From Eubacterium callanderi (GTDB lineage Bacteria > Bacillota > Clostridia > Eubacteriales > Eubacteriaceae), in NCBI RefSeq assembly GCF_900142645.1, contig NZ_FRBP01000002.1, positions 186,001 to 250,000 of the forward strand: a DNA stretch of 64,000 nucleotides, given 5' to 3'. Below, in pieces: positions 25,961-36,023 of this stretch (position 1 is its first letter; the number at the start of each line of letters is the position of its first letter). A model generated the notes under the pieces. It did not search any database, was not told the origin of the DNA, and was given only the letters and a program-made list of their open reading frames with translations. A program made the position numbers and the translations under genes.

Positions 25961-27592
25961 TTATCGCTTTTTTGTGCCTGTTCGCGGGCCTTGCTGCGGG
26001 CGGCTGCCCGACTGCCCAGAGGTTGGGCGTTTTTTCTTTTGTACCGGCCGTGCGGTGGCGTTCCGCTCCACAGGTCTTCCCGGCGAAGCTGAGCCAGAGG
26101 ACTTTCTCCTTGGCGCGCTGCCAGAAGGGCGTTTCTGCTGGGGCTTGCGCGGGGGCTCACCCGCGGTGGTTTTACGCGAAGGTATCCCTGATCCGGTATA
26201 GCTCTGAGATTCATAGAGCTTCCGTTTCGCCATTCTTCGGGCCCGAGCCTGTTTTGCCCGCATAATTTTCCGTTTGCGGTAAACATAAAAGCGGAAAAAG
26301 ACAAACAGGATCACCAACAGCGGAATGCCGATAAAGGCTGCAATTCTCAGATAATCCCAGAAATTTCTGGGACGAATCTGGTTCTGGGCGTACAGCGGTG
26401 TCGATTTTACCGAATCGGTTCCCTCGTAGATGGTCAGTGTCCCGACCTGGACGTCGGGCTCAATGTCACCCACTACCTTCAGCCCCTTATCGGTATCCGC
26501 CAGAAGGCTGGTGTCCCAGGAGACCTTGGCAGTATATTTATCTTCCTGTCCCTTTGGAATCATGGAGCTGTAGGCTTCCTTTGTCTTGACCGACAGATTT
26601 TTGCCGTCCTTGTAATGGGCATTAATTACCGTAAAATCCTTATAATGTCCAGAATCATCAGTCCAGTCCAACAGACGGTTATCGTCAAAGGCAGCGTTGA
26701 TAGTATTGCTGGCCTCGGCAAAAATGCCCTTTTCGTCGCCCTTCATAATCACTCCGACAATCTTTGCGTCGCCATCCTCGGCGTTATAGACAAAGCAGCG
26801 GCCAGCTTCATCGGTGTTGCCAGTTTTACCGCCCTTTGCCTTAGCGTTATAGTAAGGATTATCGGTTCTTCCCTCCTCAATGGTTCCACCGTAGTCGGCG
26901 GCATCCTTGTAGAGAAGCATATCGGTATTTTTCCATTTCTGTGGTTCGCCGCGGTTGGTAGTCATTTCATAAACCTTGGTGCCCTCTACTTTTGAGATGG
27001 TCTCATTGGTGAAGGCTGTCTTCCCGATCACCGCCATATCCGCCGGTGTGGTGTAATGGTCGGGGTCATGGAGGCCGTGGGCATTTTTAAAATGTGTATT
27101 CTTAAGGCCCATCTGCTGTGCCTTGGCATTCATTTGATCCACAAAAACCGACATGGCCTGATTATAGTCCATCTTTTCATTTCCACTGAGCTTACGCCCG
27201 ATGTTGGCTGCGATCACGTTGGCTGCGTCGTTGCCCGACGGCAGCAGCAGTGCGTACAGCAGCTGTTCCCAGGTGTAAATTTCTCCAACCTCCAGATGGG
27301 CCACGCTGCTCTCGTAGCCGATGAGCTTGACCTCATCGCCCACGGTTACCTTATCATTCAGGCTTGAGCCCACATAGTCTAGAGCTGTTAAAGCGGTCAT
27401 AAGCTTTGTCGTGCTGGCCGGATAGTAGCGTTCGTCTGCGTTTTGCTCTACCAGAACATCGCCGCTGTTCACCTCAAAGACAACAACTCCCTCGTCGGGG
27501 CCAAAGGAAGGCATCGCCGCCCACGCACTGCTGCCAAAGCCCCCAAATACCAACAGCAAAGCCCCTAAAACTGAAATAATTTTCCTCTTCAT
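25961..27592 (-). CDS. D-alanyl-D-alanine carboxypeptidase (PBP5/DacA-like, S11)
   Basis: 543 residues. A signal peptide (to about 26) is followed by the S11 penicillin-binding domain with the catalytic SxxK in YPASTTKLMTALT (about 60-63), SGN in LPSGNDAANVI and KTG in KGGKTGNTDEAG. A PBP5-type beta domain follows. Unusually, it ends with a membrane helix (about 405-430) and a roughly 110-residue, very basic, Pro/Gly/Arg/Lys-rich cytoplasmic tail, instead of the normal amphipathic anchor. It trims the terminal D-Ala of peptidoglycan stem peptides. The ATG at 27592 is chosen over an earlier in-frame GTG. The M16C gene ends 14 bases upstream. Confidence 0.93.
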   Translation of the reverse strand: MKRKIISVLGALLLVFGGFGSSAWAAMPSFGPDEGVVVFEVNSGDVLVEQNADERYYPASTTKLMTALTALDYVGSSLNDKVTVGDEVKLIGYESSVAHLEVGEIYTWEQLLYALLLPSGNDAANVIAANIGRKLSGNEKMDYNQAMSVFVDQMNAKAQQMGLKNTHFKNAHGLHDPDHYTTPADMAVIGKTAFTNETISKVEGTKVYEMTTNRGEPQKWKNTDMLLYKDAADYGGTIEEGRTDNPYYNAKAKGGKTGNTDEAGRCFVYNAEDGDAKIVGVIMKGDEKGIFAEASNTINAAFDDNRLLDWTDDSGHYKDFTVINAHYKDGKNLSVKTKEAYSSMIPKGQEDKYTAKVSWDTSLLADTDKGLKVVGDIEPDVQVGTLTIYEGTDSVKSTPLYAQNQIRPRNFWDYLRIAAFIGIPLLVILFVFFRFYVYRKRKIMRAKQARARRMAKRKLYESQSYTGSGIPSRKTTAGEPPRKPQQKRPSGSAPRRKSSGSASPGRPVERNATARPVQKKKRPTSGQSGSRPQQGPRTGTKKR

Positions 27593-27606
27593 TGATCCCC
27601 GCCACA

Positions 27607-30525
27607 CTATTTAATATATTTTATTTCTTTAAACTCTTCCTCAGCTACGCGCACTGCTTCCTCGCTCCCGATGACACAGAGCACATTTTTGTCCATGGCC
27701 TCACGAATCATGGCTGCGGTGCTGCGCAGGCTTTCATTCGTCGTCCCAAGGATTTCATCTCGTTCCTTCTGAAGATCCTCCTGGGTGGTCTTGTTAAAAT
27801 ACATAGTATCTGCCGCGTCTGCTTTCAGGGCTGTCGATAAAGGCACATCCTTGCTGCTGATGGTCCCGATAATATATTTTTCCATTTCCCGCCTGGAGAC
27901 CTCCAGATTTTCGACGTACTCAAAGGCCTCGTTATAGGCATCCAGTGTTTTGGACAGGTTAGGATCACGGAAAGAGGCAAAATAAAGCTCTCCGGCTCGA
28001 TTGATGCCGAAATGCGCGCCGTAAGCCCCACCCTGGACACGGATGCGGTTCCAGAGGTAATCCATAGCTAGGATGGATTTAAGCACCAGCATACTGCCAT
28101 TGTAGCTGTAACCAAGCTCTCGGATATTAAAGCCTTTGGAAACATACTGAATCTTGGCGGCTGTCATAAAGCCCTCATCCTTGACCGCCAGGTCAAAATG
28201 GTAGCCATAGGTTTCCAGATCACGGTCCGGCAGGTTTTCTAAAAATCTGCCCACTGCTTCAAGTACTGGCTCCTTCAGCTCCTTGTCACCAGTGATGCTG
28301 ATGATCAGGCCTTTTTTATTAAAGATCGTATTCGCAACTTCCTTCAGTTTATCGGAAAGATCTTCCCATCGTTCGTCAAAGTGATCGTCGATATCTGCCA
28401 AGAACTGGTAAAACTCAACACCGCCAAGCTCTTCAAACATTCTGGCAGACTGGGAATAATAGGACTGGAGACGCTGGACACTTACTGTGTGTCCACCCAT
28501 CAGGAACTGGTTTTCCTTGTTCATACGGATTTCACTCACAATGTCTTCGATCAGGTGGCGCTCGTCAAAGCGGCTCCGTAAAATCGTGGATTCGATGAGC
28601 TCCAGCAGACGCTTGACGTTGGCACCTACCGCTTTGCCCTTAATGGCAAATTTGCTCTCGTAGCACCCGCTCTCCTTGATATTATCATAAGTTTCAACAC
28701 TGGAGGAGATGCCGCCAGTGCTGATCTCAATTTCCTGGTTCAGCCGTTCATAGTCATAATCCTCAGTGCTGACCCGGCCGATGATTTTATTGACCAAAGA
28801 CAGATATTTCAGATCCTCCTGTGGGATGGTGTGCGTGTCAAAGTAGAACTTGACATAAGCGATACCTCCGGTATACCCCGGATGATATAGCAACTTATGT
28901 CCCTTGAATTCTTCTTCATAAAGGACAACCTTGCGGGCCTTTTTATTGATTTCGTCAAGACTCAGCTTCGGAATACTTTCGAGGGCTTCAGGACTGTCCT
29001 CATTGTTCTGGCGTTCTAAAAGCGCCTGTGTATCCGCCACCAGGTCATCCAGTTCTTCTGGTGACAGGGATCTCTTATAGGCTTCCAGCTTATCGCTGAG
29101 GGACTTTTCTTTTTTTTCAGCCAGGCTGCTGTCCGGGTGAATGCTCACAAATGCCTGGTGCGGGTTGCCCAGCAGGTAACGCGCGATCAAAGCCTCAAAG
29201 CCCCGGTTTTCACTGCTCATACGGAGCTTAGAAATCGCGTCGCGATACTTCAGATGTGACAGCGGGTCGCCGCCGTAAAGCCAGGTATCGAACATTTCCA
29301 GTCCGTACATCAATCCCTTGGGGTAGGAGCCATATTCACCCTCAATAAGCATAAATTCGTTGATGTTGATACCAGCTTCCACGCTGCGCTTATCAAGACC
29401 GTTTTTCACCAGATCTTCCAGAGTCTTTTCCACTGTCTCGATAAACAGCTCTTTATATTTTTCATCCGTATGCTTGAGCACAATGGAGAAATAAGGCTGC
29501 TTCATGGAGCTGGAATAAGCGTAATCCACCTCTTTACAAATGTTAAGGTCTAACAAAGCCTTTTTGAGCGGCGCAGAGTTTGCACCAAGCAGGATGTGGC
29601 CCAGCACGTCAAAGGCCAATATATCCTCAAAGGTCGGCTCGTTTTCCAGCACATAGCTCAGAGAAAGATAGTCCTTGTTTTTCTGATCCTCATCCGACGG
29701 AATCGGGTAGCTGTCTGAGGCGACAGCCATCTCCTCAAAGGGTACCTGTGTCGGAATCTCACTGTCAATATCTGCACGGTCAAACTGGCTCAGATAGGCC
29801 TCGTCCAGATATTTTAAATGAGCGTCCATATCGCCGTCACCGTAAAGGTAAATATAAGAATTGGACGGATGGTACAGTTTTTTATGGAACGCGGCAAAAT
29901 CCTCAAAGGTAAGGTCCGGAATGTTTTCCGGGTAGCCGCCGGATTCCTCGCCATAAATTGAATCTGGATAAAGGGTCTGGAAAATTTTACGCTGCAGCAC
30001 TTCCTCAGGGCTTGAGTAAACGCCTTTCATCTCATTGTAAACCACGCCGTTATAGGTAATGGGGTCCTCCTTGTTTTCAAGATGGTAGTGCCACCCCTCC
30101 TGATGAAAGATGTGCGGCGTATTGTAAATGTCTGGATAGAACACCGCGTCCAGATAGACGTCCATCAAATTCATAAAATCCTTGTCGTTGGTGCTGGCAA
30201 TGGGATAGACTGTCTTGTCCGGGTAGGTCATGGCGTTTAAAAAAGTGTTCATGGAACCCTTGGCCAGTTCTACAAAAGGCTCCTTGACCGGGTATTTTCT
30301 GGAGCCGCATAAAACGGAGTGCTCCATAATGTGGGCCACACCGGTACTGTTGTCCGAGGGTGTTCTGAACCCAATGTGGAACACCTTGTTATCGTCATCG
30401 TTGGATATATAGATGAGGCGGGCCCCGGTTTTATCATGCTCAAAAACCCGGGCAATGCCGTTTACTTCTTCAATATTTTCCTCCCTCAAAAGGGTGAATC
30501 CATGTAGGTTGTCGTGTACTTTCAA
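27607..30525 (-). CDS. M16C insulinase-family metallopeptidase (PreP-like)
   Basis: 972 residues, typical for the single-chain M16C (presequence protease/falcilysin) subfamily. The inverted zinc motif HIMEH is at about 65-69, with a distal Glu in KEPFVELAKGSMNTFLNAMT. The second half repeats the fold without the metal site. It degrades short unstructured peptides inside a closed chamber. The start is TTG at 30525, with AGGAG 7 bases before it. It precedes dacA on the same strand with a 14-base gap. Confidence 0.93.
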   Translation of the reverse strand: MKVHDNLHGFTLLREENIEEVNGIARVFEHDKTGARLIYISNDDDNKVFHIGFRTPSDNSTGVAHIMEHSVLCGSRKYPVKEPFVELAKGSMNTFLNAMTYPDKTVYPIASTNDKDFMNLMDVYLDAVFYPDIYNTPHIFHQEGWHYHLENKEDPITYNGVVYNEMKGVYSSPEEVLQRKIFQTLYPDSIYGEESGGYPENIPDLTFEDFAAFHKKLYHPSNSYIYLYGDGDMDAHLKYLDEAYLSQFDRADIDSEIPTQVPFEEMAVASDSYPIPSDEDQKNKDYLSLSYVLENEPTFEDILAFDVLGHILLGANSAPLKKALLDLNICKEVDYAYSSSMKQPYFSIVLKHTDEKYKELFIETVEKTLEDLVKNGLDKRSVEAGININEFMLIEGEYGSYPKGLMYGLEMFDTWLYGGDPLSHLKYRDAISKLRMSSENRGFEALIARYLLGNPHQAFVSIHPDSSLAEKKEKSLSDKLEAYKRSLSPEELDDLVADTQALLERQNNEDSPEALESIPKLSLDEINKKARKVVLYEEEFKGHKLLYHPGYTGGIAYVKFYFDTHTIPQEDLKYLSLVNKIIGRVSTEDYDYERLNQEIEISTGGISSSVETYDNIKESGCYESKFAIKGKAVGANVKRLLELIESTILRSRFDERHLIEDIVSEIRMNKENQFLMGGHTVSVQRLQSYYSQSARMFEELGGVEFYQFLADIDDHFDERWEDLSDKLKEVANTIFNKKGLIISITGDKELKEPVLEAVGRFLENLPDRDLETYGYHFDLAVKDEGFMTAAKIQYVSKGFNIRELGYSYNGSMLVLKSILAMDYLWNRIRVQGGAYGAHFGINRAGELYFASFRDPNLSKTLDAYNEAFEYVENLEVSRREMEKYIIGTISSKDVPLSTALKADAADTMYFNKTTQEDLQKERDEILGTTNESLRSTAAMIREAMDKNVLCVIGSEEAVRVAEEEFKEIKYIK

Positions 30526-30586
30526 TCTGTTTCTCCTTATTTTGTATTTTGATGCGGTTCATCGCGTATTTTTATCTATACCATTT

Positions 30587-31927
30587 TTATTTTGTCTTTA
30601 CTTCCCAGTTTTTCAGATGCTCCAGCCGATCTTTGATCTTTCGCTCATAGCCGTTCTCTGTCGGCTCATAAAACCGTGTTCCGGCCAGATCGTCCGGCAG
30701 ATACTGTTGGGGGTAGTAGTTGCCCGGATGACTGTGGGGATAAACGTAGTTCAGCCCTCTGCCCAGCTTTTCGCTGCCTGGGTAATGAGAATCTCTCAAA
30801 TGTCCCGGTACTTCGGAATTGGACTGATACCTCACAGCGGAGGAAGCAGCGTCCAGACCTGCGTAAGAGGCGTTGCTCTTTGGGGCAGAGGCCAGAAAGG
30901 TTACCGCCTGGGCCAGGTTGATGCGCGCCTCAGGCAGCCCGATCATCTCGACGGCCCGGGCAGCAGCTGTGGCCACCACCAGCGCCATGGGCTCTGCGTT
31001 TCCAATGTCCTCAGATGCGGAAATCACAATCCGTCTTGCGATAAATTTAGGGTCTTCTCCGGCTTCCAGCATCTTGGCCAGCCAGTAAAGGGCCGCGTCA
31101 GGGTCTGAGCCCCGGATGCTTTTGATAAAAGCCGAGATGGTGTCATAGTGATTGTCACCCTTTTTATCATACTGTACAGCCTTTTTCTGGATACACTCCT
31201 GTGCTGTTTCAAGGTCGATATGGATATAGCCCTGATCGTCCTTCTCCTTGGTCAGTATCCCAAGCTCCAGCGCGTTGAGCGCGCGCCGCACGTCACCGTT
31301 AGAAACGGCTGTCAGGTGATCCAGGGCTTCTTCGTCCACCTTGACCTTCATGCTGCCGTAGCCCTTTTTCTTGTCGGTAACGGCCCGTCTCAGTAGTCCC
31401 TTGATCTCATCGTCTGTCAGAGTCTTGAATTCAAAGATTGTCGATCGTGACAAAAGCGGAGAATTGATTTCAAAATAAGGGTTCTCTGTTGTCGCGCCGA
31501 TCAGTATCACCAGTCCGCCTTCCACGCTCGGCAGCAGTGCATCCTGCTGCGCCTTGTTAAAGCGATGGATTTCGTCGATAAAAAGAATCGACTTACGGTT
31601 ATAGATACCCAAATTATCCTTCGCCTTGTCTAAAATTTCTGTAATTTCTTTTTTACCGGAGGTTACAGCGTTCAGCTCGTAAAAAGCAGCCTGTGTCCGG
31701 TGAGCTATAATCTTAGCCAATGTGGTCTTGCCGGTTCCCGGAGGACCGTAAAAAACCACCGACGAAAGCTTGTCCGCCTCAATAAGGCGGTAAAGCAGCT
31801 TGCCTTTTCCGATAATATGGGTCTGTCCGACAAACTCATCCAGCGTGGTCGGGCGCATCCTCACCGACAGCGGTGCGTTGTCCTCGATCTGGTTTTCATA
31901 GTTCATGTCAAAAAAAGATGCCTGCAC
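30587..31927 (-). CDS. rarA: Replication-associated recombination protein A (RarA/MgsA) AAA+ ATPase
   Basis: 446 residues. The AAA+ module has Walker [18 protein letters not shown], Walker [11 protein letters not shown] and sensor 1 [13 protein letters not shown]. The family-specific C-terminal tetramerisation domain begins [20 protein letters not shown]. It acts at stalled replication forks. GTG at 31927 (GTGAGG-type site upstream) gives a normal N-terminus; an ATG eight codons later lacks a ribosome site. It is located between the M16C gene and the orphan DNA methyltransferase, all on the minus strand. Confidence 0.95.
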   Translation of the reverse strand: MQASFFDMNYENQIEDNAPLSVRMRPTTLDEFVGQTHIIGKGKLLYRLIEADKLSSVVFYGPPGTGKTTLAKIIAHRTQAAFYELNAVTSGKKEITEILDKAKDNLGIYNRKSILFIDEIHRFNKAQQDALLPSVEGGLVILIGATTENPYFEINSPLLSRSTIFEFKTLTDDEIKGLLRRAVTDKKKGYGSMKVKVDEEALDHLTAVSNGDVRRALNALELGILTKEKDDQGYIHIDLETAQECIQKKAVQYDKKGDNHYDTISAFIKSIRGSDPDAALYWLAKMLEAGEDPKFIARRIVISASEDIGNAEPMALVVATAAARAVEMIGLPEARINLAQAVTFLASAPKSNASYAGLDAASSAVRYQSNSEVPGHLRDSHYPGSEKLGRGLNYVYPHSHPGNYYPQQYLPDDLAGTRFYEPTENGYERKIKDRLEHLKNWEVKTK

Positions 31928-31957
31928 GTTGCCTCACCCCGTTTCTATCATTCGTTT

Positions 31958-33976
31958 TTACTGTTTTTCTATCCAGTTGATTTCTTCTTCATTTATGTCG
32001 AAATACCCATAAAGCCAGCGGTCAACCTCCAAAAGTAAGGCCTCCCGATCTTTTTTCTGGGTAGTCTCAGTCAAGTTTATAATTTTATCATAAAAACCCT
32101 TAAATTTGTCCGAAATTTCCATGCTCACGTCGGGAATTTTCAACTTTAGCACCGTATTGGGATAATACTCATATAAGTCAACGCCAAGCTTTTTAGCAAA
32201 GGACTTAAAATAAAAGTTGTAAAGGCGGCTGTTGAGCAGCAGCACTAAAAACTCCTCATTAACCTGACTGTACAGCCGGTTCTTCAGTGTGAGACCATAA
32301 ATGTCCGCACTGAAGAAATAGCGATTCTCGTCAATGGCAAAACGGTTGTCCTTTGCCTTATATGGGAAGATGATCTTTTTTTTCATAAAGCACTCAGGAT
32401 TTCTGCCCCATTGGATGGCGTACCAGGGCAGGCGCCCATTTTTACACTCCCGCCGGCTGGTCAGCTTTTCCCTGAACTGCTTCAGGTAAACTTCCTCATA
32501 GGGGTGTTTCTCAATGGCCTCAATCTCATTGGTATACAAAATCTGTTTGACCGGCGGTGTAATCTCAAAGGCGTGTACATTCCGGTTTTTTATCCATGGA
32601 TGCAGAAACCGCGGGTTAAAGTTATACGCAGCCAGCTCATCATCGTCAAAGATAAAAGCTTTGTCATTGCCTGTGATGATCCCCTGAAAGCTGTCCACCA
32701 GATTCTCCAGGGTAAAGGGGGCGCGCTTCTCAATTTTTTCCACGACCGTTTTTGTCCTGGGACCATACAGCCGCCACAGTCCATCATCCATCTGGCTCTG
32801 GCTCGTCTCAAAGTCTTCGTGAAGCTTCGGCTGGCTGCTCTCCAAATCCTCGATATAAACCGGCGTTTCCCGCAGCTTACCTTTCTGGACAAAGAACCGG
32901 GAAACCCGCGCCGCATGCCGCGTGGGCGCCCTGCCCTTTACCAAAAGGCTCAACGCCGGGTCAATGCCGATGCCGCCTATAACACGCAGGCCATTAAAAT
33001 CAATGAGACGTTTAATGGTAAAATGCTCACGGATAAACTTCCGAAGGGCCTGCGCGTTGTAGGCTTCCATAAAATACCGGGAGGTCAGGAATAAAAGCCT
33101 TCCTTTGTCCTTCAGAAGTTCATATCCACGTTTAAAAAAGCAATAGGACAGATCCCCTTTGTTTTGATAAACATCGCTGTAAAAGGCCTTCAGGTGTTTC
33201 ATATATTCAGAGTCGATTTCCTTATGCCCAACATATGGCGGGTTGCCGATCACCACATCAAAGGCGCTGTCTTTAAAATCTGCTGAGGCCTTATCCAGAC
33301 AGTCACCTACCATGATACCGGCCGGATAGCAATATTTTTCCCCTTTTAAAGCCAGCGTGATCCGGGTCACCAGCACTGCCAAAGGATCTTTATCCACACC
33401 GCACAATGATTTCTGGAGCAGCCGCTTGTGTACAGTCTCCTTTTCCAAATCCTTAGTGTTCTTCAGGATGTAGTCATAGGCTGCGCTGAGCAGCGACCCG
33501 CTGCCACAAGCCGGGTCCAGAATTTTTTCTTTTCTCACAACGCTCACACACAATGAAACCATATACTCTGCCAGAACATCTGGTGTGTAAAAAATTCCCT
33601 GGCTCTTTTTATGGCTGCGGTGCAGACACTCCTCATACAGCTCTCCGATGACGCTGGCATTTTTATTTTCAAAGCTGTCCGTATCCTCGATAAAACGCTT
33701 CACATCCTCCCAGATCAGCCCGCTCAGGGTCAGTTTTCCCTCATCAGTCCAGTGATGGGCGTTTGAGACGCCGCGGCTCCATACCCGCAGGATGCCGCCA
33801 ACGGTAAAGTCCATCCTCAGTTTCTGGGCATTTTTCCTGTCTAAAACGACGCGGCCATTATCCACTAAAAATTTCAGCATCAATATTTTAATGAGAAAGA
33901 GCAGCATCTCGCCCTTGTTCTCAACATAATCGTAACGTTTATAGACCTCATCGATCTTCTGTATTATTTCCTTCAT
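31958..33976 (-). CDS. Orphan adenine-specific DNA methyltransferase (Eco57I/TaqI-like)
   Basis: About 672 residues. The gamma-class N6-adenine methyltransferase core has the SAM motif LDPACGSGSLLSAAYDYI and catalytic motif VIGNPPYVGHKEID. A TaqI-type target-recognition domain (about 440-640) follows. The first ~100 residues are helical and show no PD-(D/E)xK nuclease signature, and there is no restriction gene on either side. It is therefore probably a solitary methylase, or a type IIG enzyme without its nuclease. The ATG at 33976 with AAGGAG is preferred to an overlapping GTG. The recognition site is unknown. Confidence 0.88.
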   Translation of the reverse strand: MKEIIQKIDEVYKRYDYVENKGEMLLFLIKILMLKFLVDNGRVVLDRKNAQKLRMDFTVGGILRVWSRGVSNAHHWTDEGKLTLSGLIWEDVKRFIEDTDSFENKNASVIGELYEECLHRSHKKSQGIFYTPDVLAEYMVSLCVSVVRKEKILDPACGSGSLLSAAYDYILKNTKDLEKETVHKRLLQKSLCGVDKDPLAVLVTRITLALKGEKYCYPAGIMVGDCLDKASADFKDSAFDVVIGNPPYVGHKEIDSEYMKHLKAFYSDVYQNKGDLSYCFFKRGYELLKDKGRLLFLTSRYFMEAYNAQALRKFIREHFTIKRLIDFNGLRVIGGIGIDPALSLLVKGRAPTRHAARVSRFFVQKGKLRETPVYIEDLESSQPKLHEDFETSQSQMDDGLWRLYGPRTKTVVEKIEKRAPFTLENLVDSFQGIITGNDKAFIFDDDELAAYNFNPRFLHPWIKNRNVHAFEITPPVKQILYTNEIEAIEKHPYEEVYLKQFREKLTSRRECKNGRLPWYAIQWGRNPECFMKKKIIFPYKAKDNRFAIDENRYFFSADIYGLTLKNRLYSQVNEEFLVLLLNSRLYNFYFKSFAKKLGVDLYEYYPNTVLKLKIPDVSMEISDKFKGFYDKIINLTETTQKKDREALLLEVDRWLYGYFDINEEEINWIEKQ

Positions 33977-34014
33977 CCCGGGAATCACTCCTTAGTCATA
34001 CTCAGACCATTATA

Positions 34015-34042
34015 ACAAAAAAAGATGCTGATGGACAGCATC
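34015..34042 (-). terminator. glyA terminator
   Basis: GATGCTG/CAGCATC arms with a 5-base loop; on the minus strand the stem is followed by TTTTTTTG. Confidence 0.85.
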
Positions 34043-34057
34043 TTCATAAATTCTCTT

Positions 34058-35287
34058 TTATTCGTATAAAGGATATTTCTTGGTCAGGTAGGCCACCTTT
34101 TCTTTTGCCAGCTCCAGGTCTTTTTTGATCAGTGCTGCCTCAAAGGCGTCTGCGATAACCGACATATCTTCTTCCTTCATACCGCGGGTAGTGACAGCCG
34201 GTGTCCCCACACGCACACCGCTTGTCACAGTCGGCTTCTGCTTATCATAGGGGATGGCGTTTTTATTGGCGGTAATATTAACACTGCCCAGGATATCATC
34301 AGCCTCTTTACCGGTCAGGCCAACAGCGCTGACGTCCACCAGCATCAGGTGGTTATCTGTCCCGCCGGACACAATGCGGAAGCCCTTATCGGTAAGCGCG
34401 TTGCACAGTGCCTTGGCATTCTTAATGATCTGCTTCTGGTATTCTGTGAACTCCGGACTGGCAGCTTCCTTAAAAGCCACTGCCTTTCCGGCAATAATAT
34501 GCATCAGCGGCCCCCCTTGAATCCCCGGGAACACAGCTTTGTCGATTTTTTCCGCAAATTCCTCCTTACACAGAATAAGGCCGCCCCTTGGACCACGCAG
34601 GGTTTTATGGGTCGTGGTGGTGACAAAATCCGCATAAGGTACCGGGTTCTGGTGCAGTCCCGCTGCCACCAGGCCCGCAATATGGGCCATATCGACCATC
34701 ATCAGCGCATCATTGGCCTTGCAGACCTCTGAGATCCGTTCAAAATCAATGGCTCTCGGATAAGAGCTGGCCCCTACAACCACCAGTTTCGGCTTCTTTT
34801 GGACGATCAGTCGTTCCAATTCTTCATAGTCAATGGTCTCAGAGTCCGGGCTGACGCCATAAGATATAAAATTAAAGTATTTTCCTGAAAGGTTTACCTT
34901 GCTGCCGTGGGTCAGATGGCCCCCTTGGTCCAAACGCATTCCCAGTACCAGATCTCCCGGCTCCAGCACGGCAAAGTACACTGCTGTATTGGCCTGAGCG
35001 CCGGAATGGGGCTGGACATTGGCGTGGTCGGCGCCAAACAGCGCTTTGGCCCGCTCGCGCGCGATCCTTTCTACCTCATCCACAAACACACACCCGCCAT
35101 AATAACGAGCTCCAGGTACGCCCTCGGCATATTTATTGGTCAGATGGCTGCCCATGGCCTCCATCACAGCTTCTGAAACAAAGTTTTCGGAAGCGATGAG
35201 CTCGATATGACTTTGCTGCCTTTTGAGCTCCTTTTCCATAAACTCATAGATCTCCGGGTCTTCTCTTTTCACGTGTTCAAAATTCAT
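34058..35287 (-). CDS. glyA: Serine hydroxymethyltransferase
   Basis: 409 residues, full family length. A PLP fold type I enzyme interconverting serine plus tetrahydrofolate with glycine plus methylene-tetrahydrofolate. Diagnostic segments are [38 protein letters not shown] and the PLP-lysine loop [14 protein letters not shown]. It links the one-carbon folate pool, which in an acetogen is the Wood-Ljungdahl methyl branch, to amino acids. A small membrane protein gene lies 37 bases upstream and may share its promoter. Confidence 0.98.
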   Translation of the reverse strand: MNFEHVKREDPEIYEFMEKELKRQQSHIELIASENFVSEAVMEAMGSHLTNKYAEGVPGARYYGGCVFVDEVERIARERAKALFGADHANVQPHSGAQANTAVYFAVLEPGDLVLGMRLDQGGHLTHGSKVNLSGKYFNFISYGVSPDSETIDYEELERLIVQKKPKLVVVGASSYPRAIDFERISEVCKANDALMMVDMAHIAGLVAAGLHQNPVPYADFVTTTTHKTLRGPRGGLILCKEEFAEKIDKAVFPGIQGGPLMHIIAGKAVAFKEAASPEFTEYQKQIIKNAKALCNALTDKGFRIVSGGTDNHLMLVDVSAVGLTGKEADDILGSVNITANKNAIPYDKQKPTVTSGVRVGTPAVTTRGMKEEDMSVIADAFEAALIKKDLELAKEKVAYLTKKYPLYE

Positions 35288-35323
35288 TCTTTCTCCTCCA
35301 CATACGCTCTTTTTCTATTTATT

Positions 35324-35518
35324 TTAATATTGGTTATCATTTTGCCGGTTAGACAGTTTTTCTAATGAGATGGCGATGCTCTTCACATAGGCCATCATCT
35401 CTTCCATCTTTGCTTTAAAGTAAAAAACAAACATAATTCCGGCCATCAAAAACAAAATTAAGATGATCGGAACAATGGTCCAGGCCGTACTGGCCAAGCT
35501 ATTCATAAAGGTATTCAT
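35324..35518 (-). CDS. Small single-pass membrane protein, 64 aa
   Basis: Starts MNTFMNSLASTAWTI, then one membrane helix (about residues 13-37) and a short charged amphipathic tail ending RQNDNQY. The ATG at 35518 is supported by TTAGGAG. A longer frame exists, but its start lacks a ribosome site. No family recognised. It sits just upstream of glyA on the same strand. Confidence 0.6.
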   Translation of the reverse strand: MNTFMNSLASTAWTIVPIILILFLMAGIMFVFYFKAKMEEMMAYVKSIAISLEKLSNRQNDNQY

Positions 35519-35590
35519 ATTTTCTCCTAAGTTTGTCAATTTGAATTGTCCTCAATATAAAGACTATCGTCTGCAAATTAGTTACATACT

Positions 35591-35618
35591 ATTTTAACAC
35601 GAAAATACATTATTGCAA
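35591..35618 (-). promoter_or_regulatory. Promoter of the 64-aa gene and glyA
   Basis: On the minus strand TTGCAA (35618-35613), a 16-bp spacer and TAAAAT (35596-35591). Confidence 0.5.
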
Positions 35619-35675
35619 GCAGATTTTAAATTTTTCCTGTTCCTTTTTAGCACTTAAATAAAAAAACTATAAAAT

Positions 35676-35700
35676 GTTTAGAAATTCTGCGTAGAGGTAT
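35676..35700 (+). promoter_or_regulatory. SigB-like promoter candidate
   Basis: GTTTAG (35676-35681), a 13-bp spacer and AGGTAT (35695-35700) resemble the general-stress consensus GTTTAA-N13-GGGTAT. It stands 37 bases before a GlsB-type stress gene. A sigma-A alternative overlapping TATATAT cannot be excluded. Confidence 0.4.
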
Positions 35701-35736
35701 ATATATGTATAAATTTACTATAAAGGAGTGACAATT

Positions 35737-35994
35737 ATGTTCCACCTGATTTGGGTTTTAATTATCGGCGGCATCATTGGTGCCATCGCCGGTGCTATAA
35801 CAAGCAGAAGACTGCCGGCCGGCTGGGTCGGCAATATCGTTGCCGGGATCATCGGTTCTTATCTCGGCGAATTACTTTTAGGCAACTGGGGGCCTCAGAT
35901 TGCCGGTATGGCGGTTTTCCCGTCCATTATCGGAGCGATCATCCTTGTTGTCATCGTATCGCTTATTCTTGGTCTAGGAAGAAAAGAAAGCTAA
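35737..35994 (+). CDS. GlsB/YeaQ/YmgE-family stress-response membrane protein
   Basis: 85 residues, three hydrophobic segments and the glycine-zipper-like GGIIGAIAGAITSRRLPAGW and VAGIIGSYLGELLLG that define the transglycosylase-associated/GlsB family. It is an inner-membrane protein linked to general stress in many bacteria; the mechanism is unknown. AAAGGAG precedes the ATG at 35737. It is followed after 29 bases by a second small membrane gene with its own ribosome site, then a terminator. Confidence 0.9.
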   Translation: MFHLIWVLIIGGIIGAIAGAITSRRLPAGWVGNIVAGIIGSYLGELLLGNWGPQIAGMAVFPSIIGAIILVVIVSLILGLGRKES

Positions 35995-36023
35995 ACATAG
36001 CATAAATAAAGGAGGAATTAACC

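Noticed and set aside
31958-33976. Restriction-modification island
   Set aside because: No nuclease, specificity gene, integrase or flanking repeat; the neighbours are housekeeping genes.
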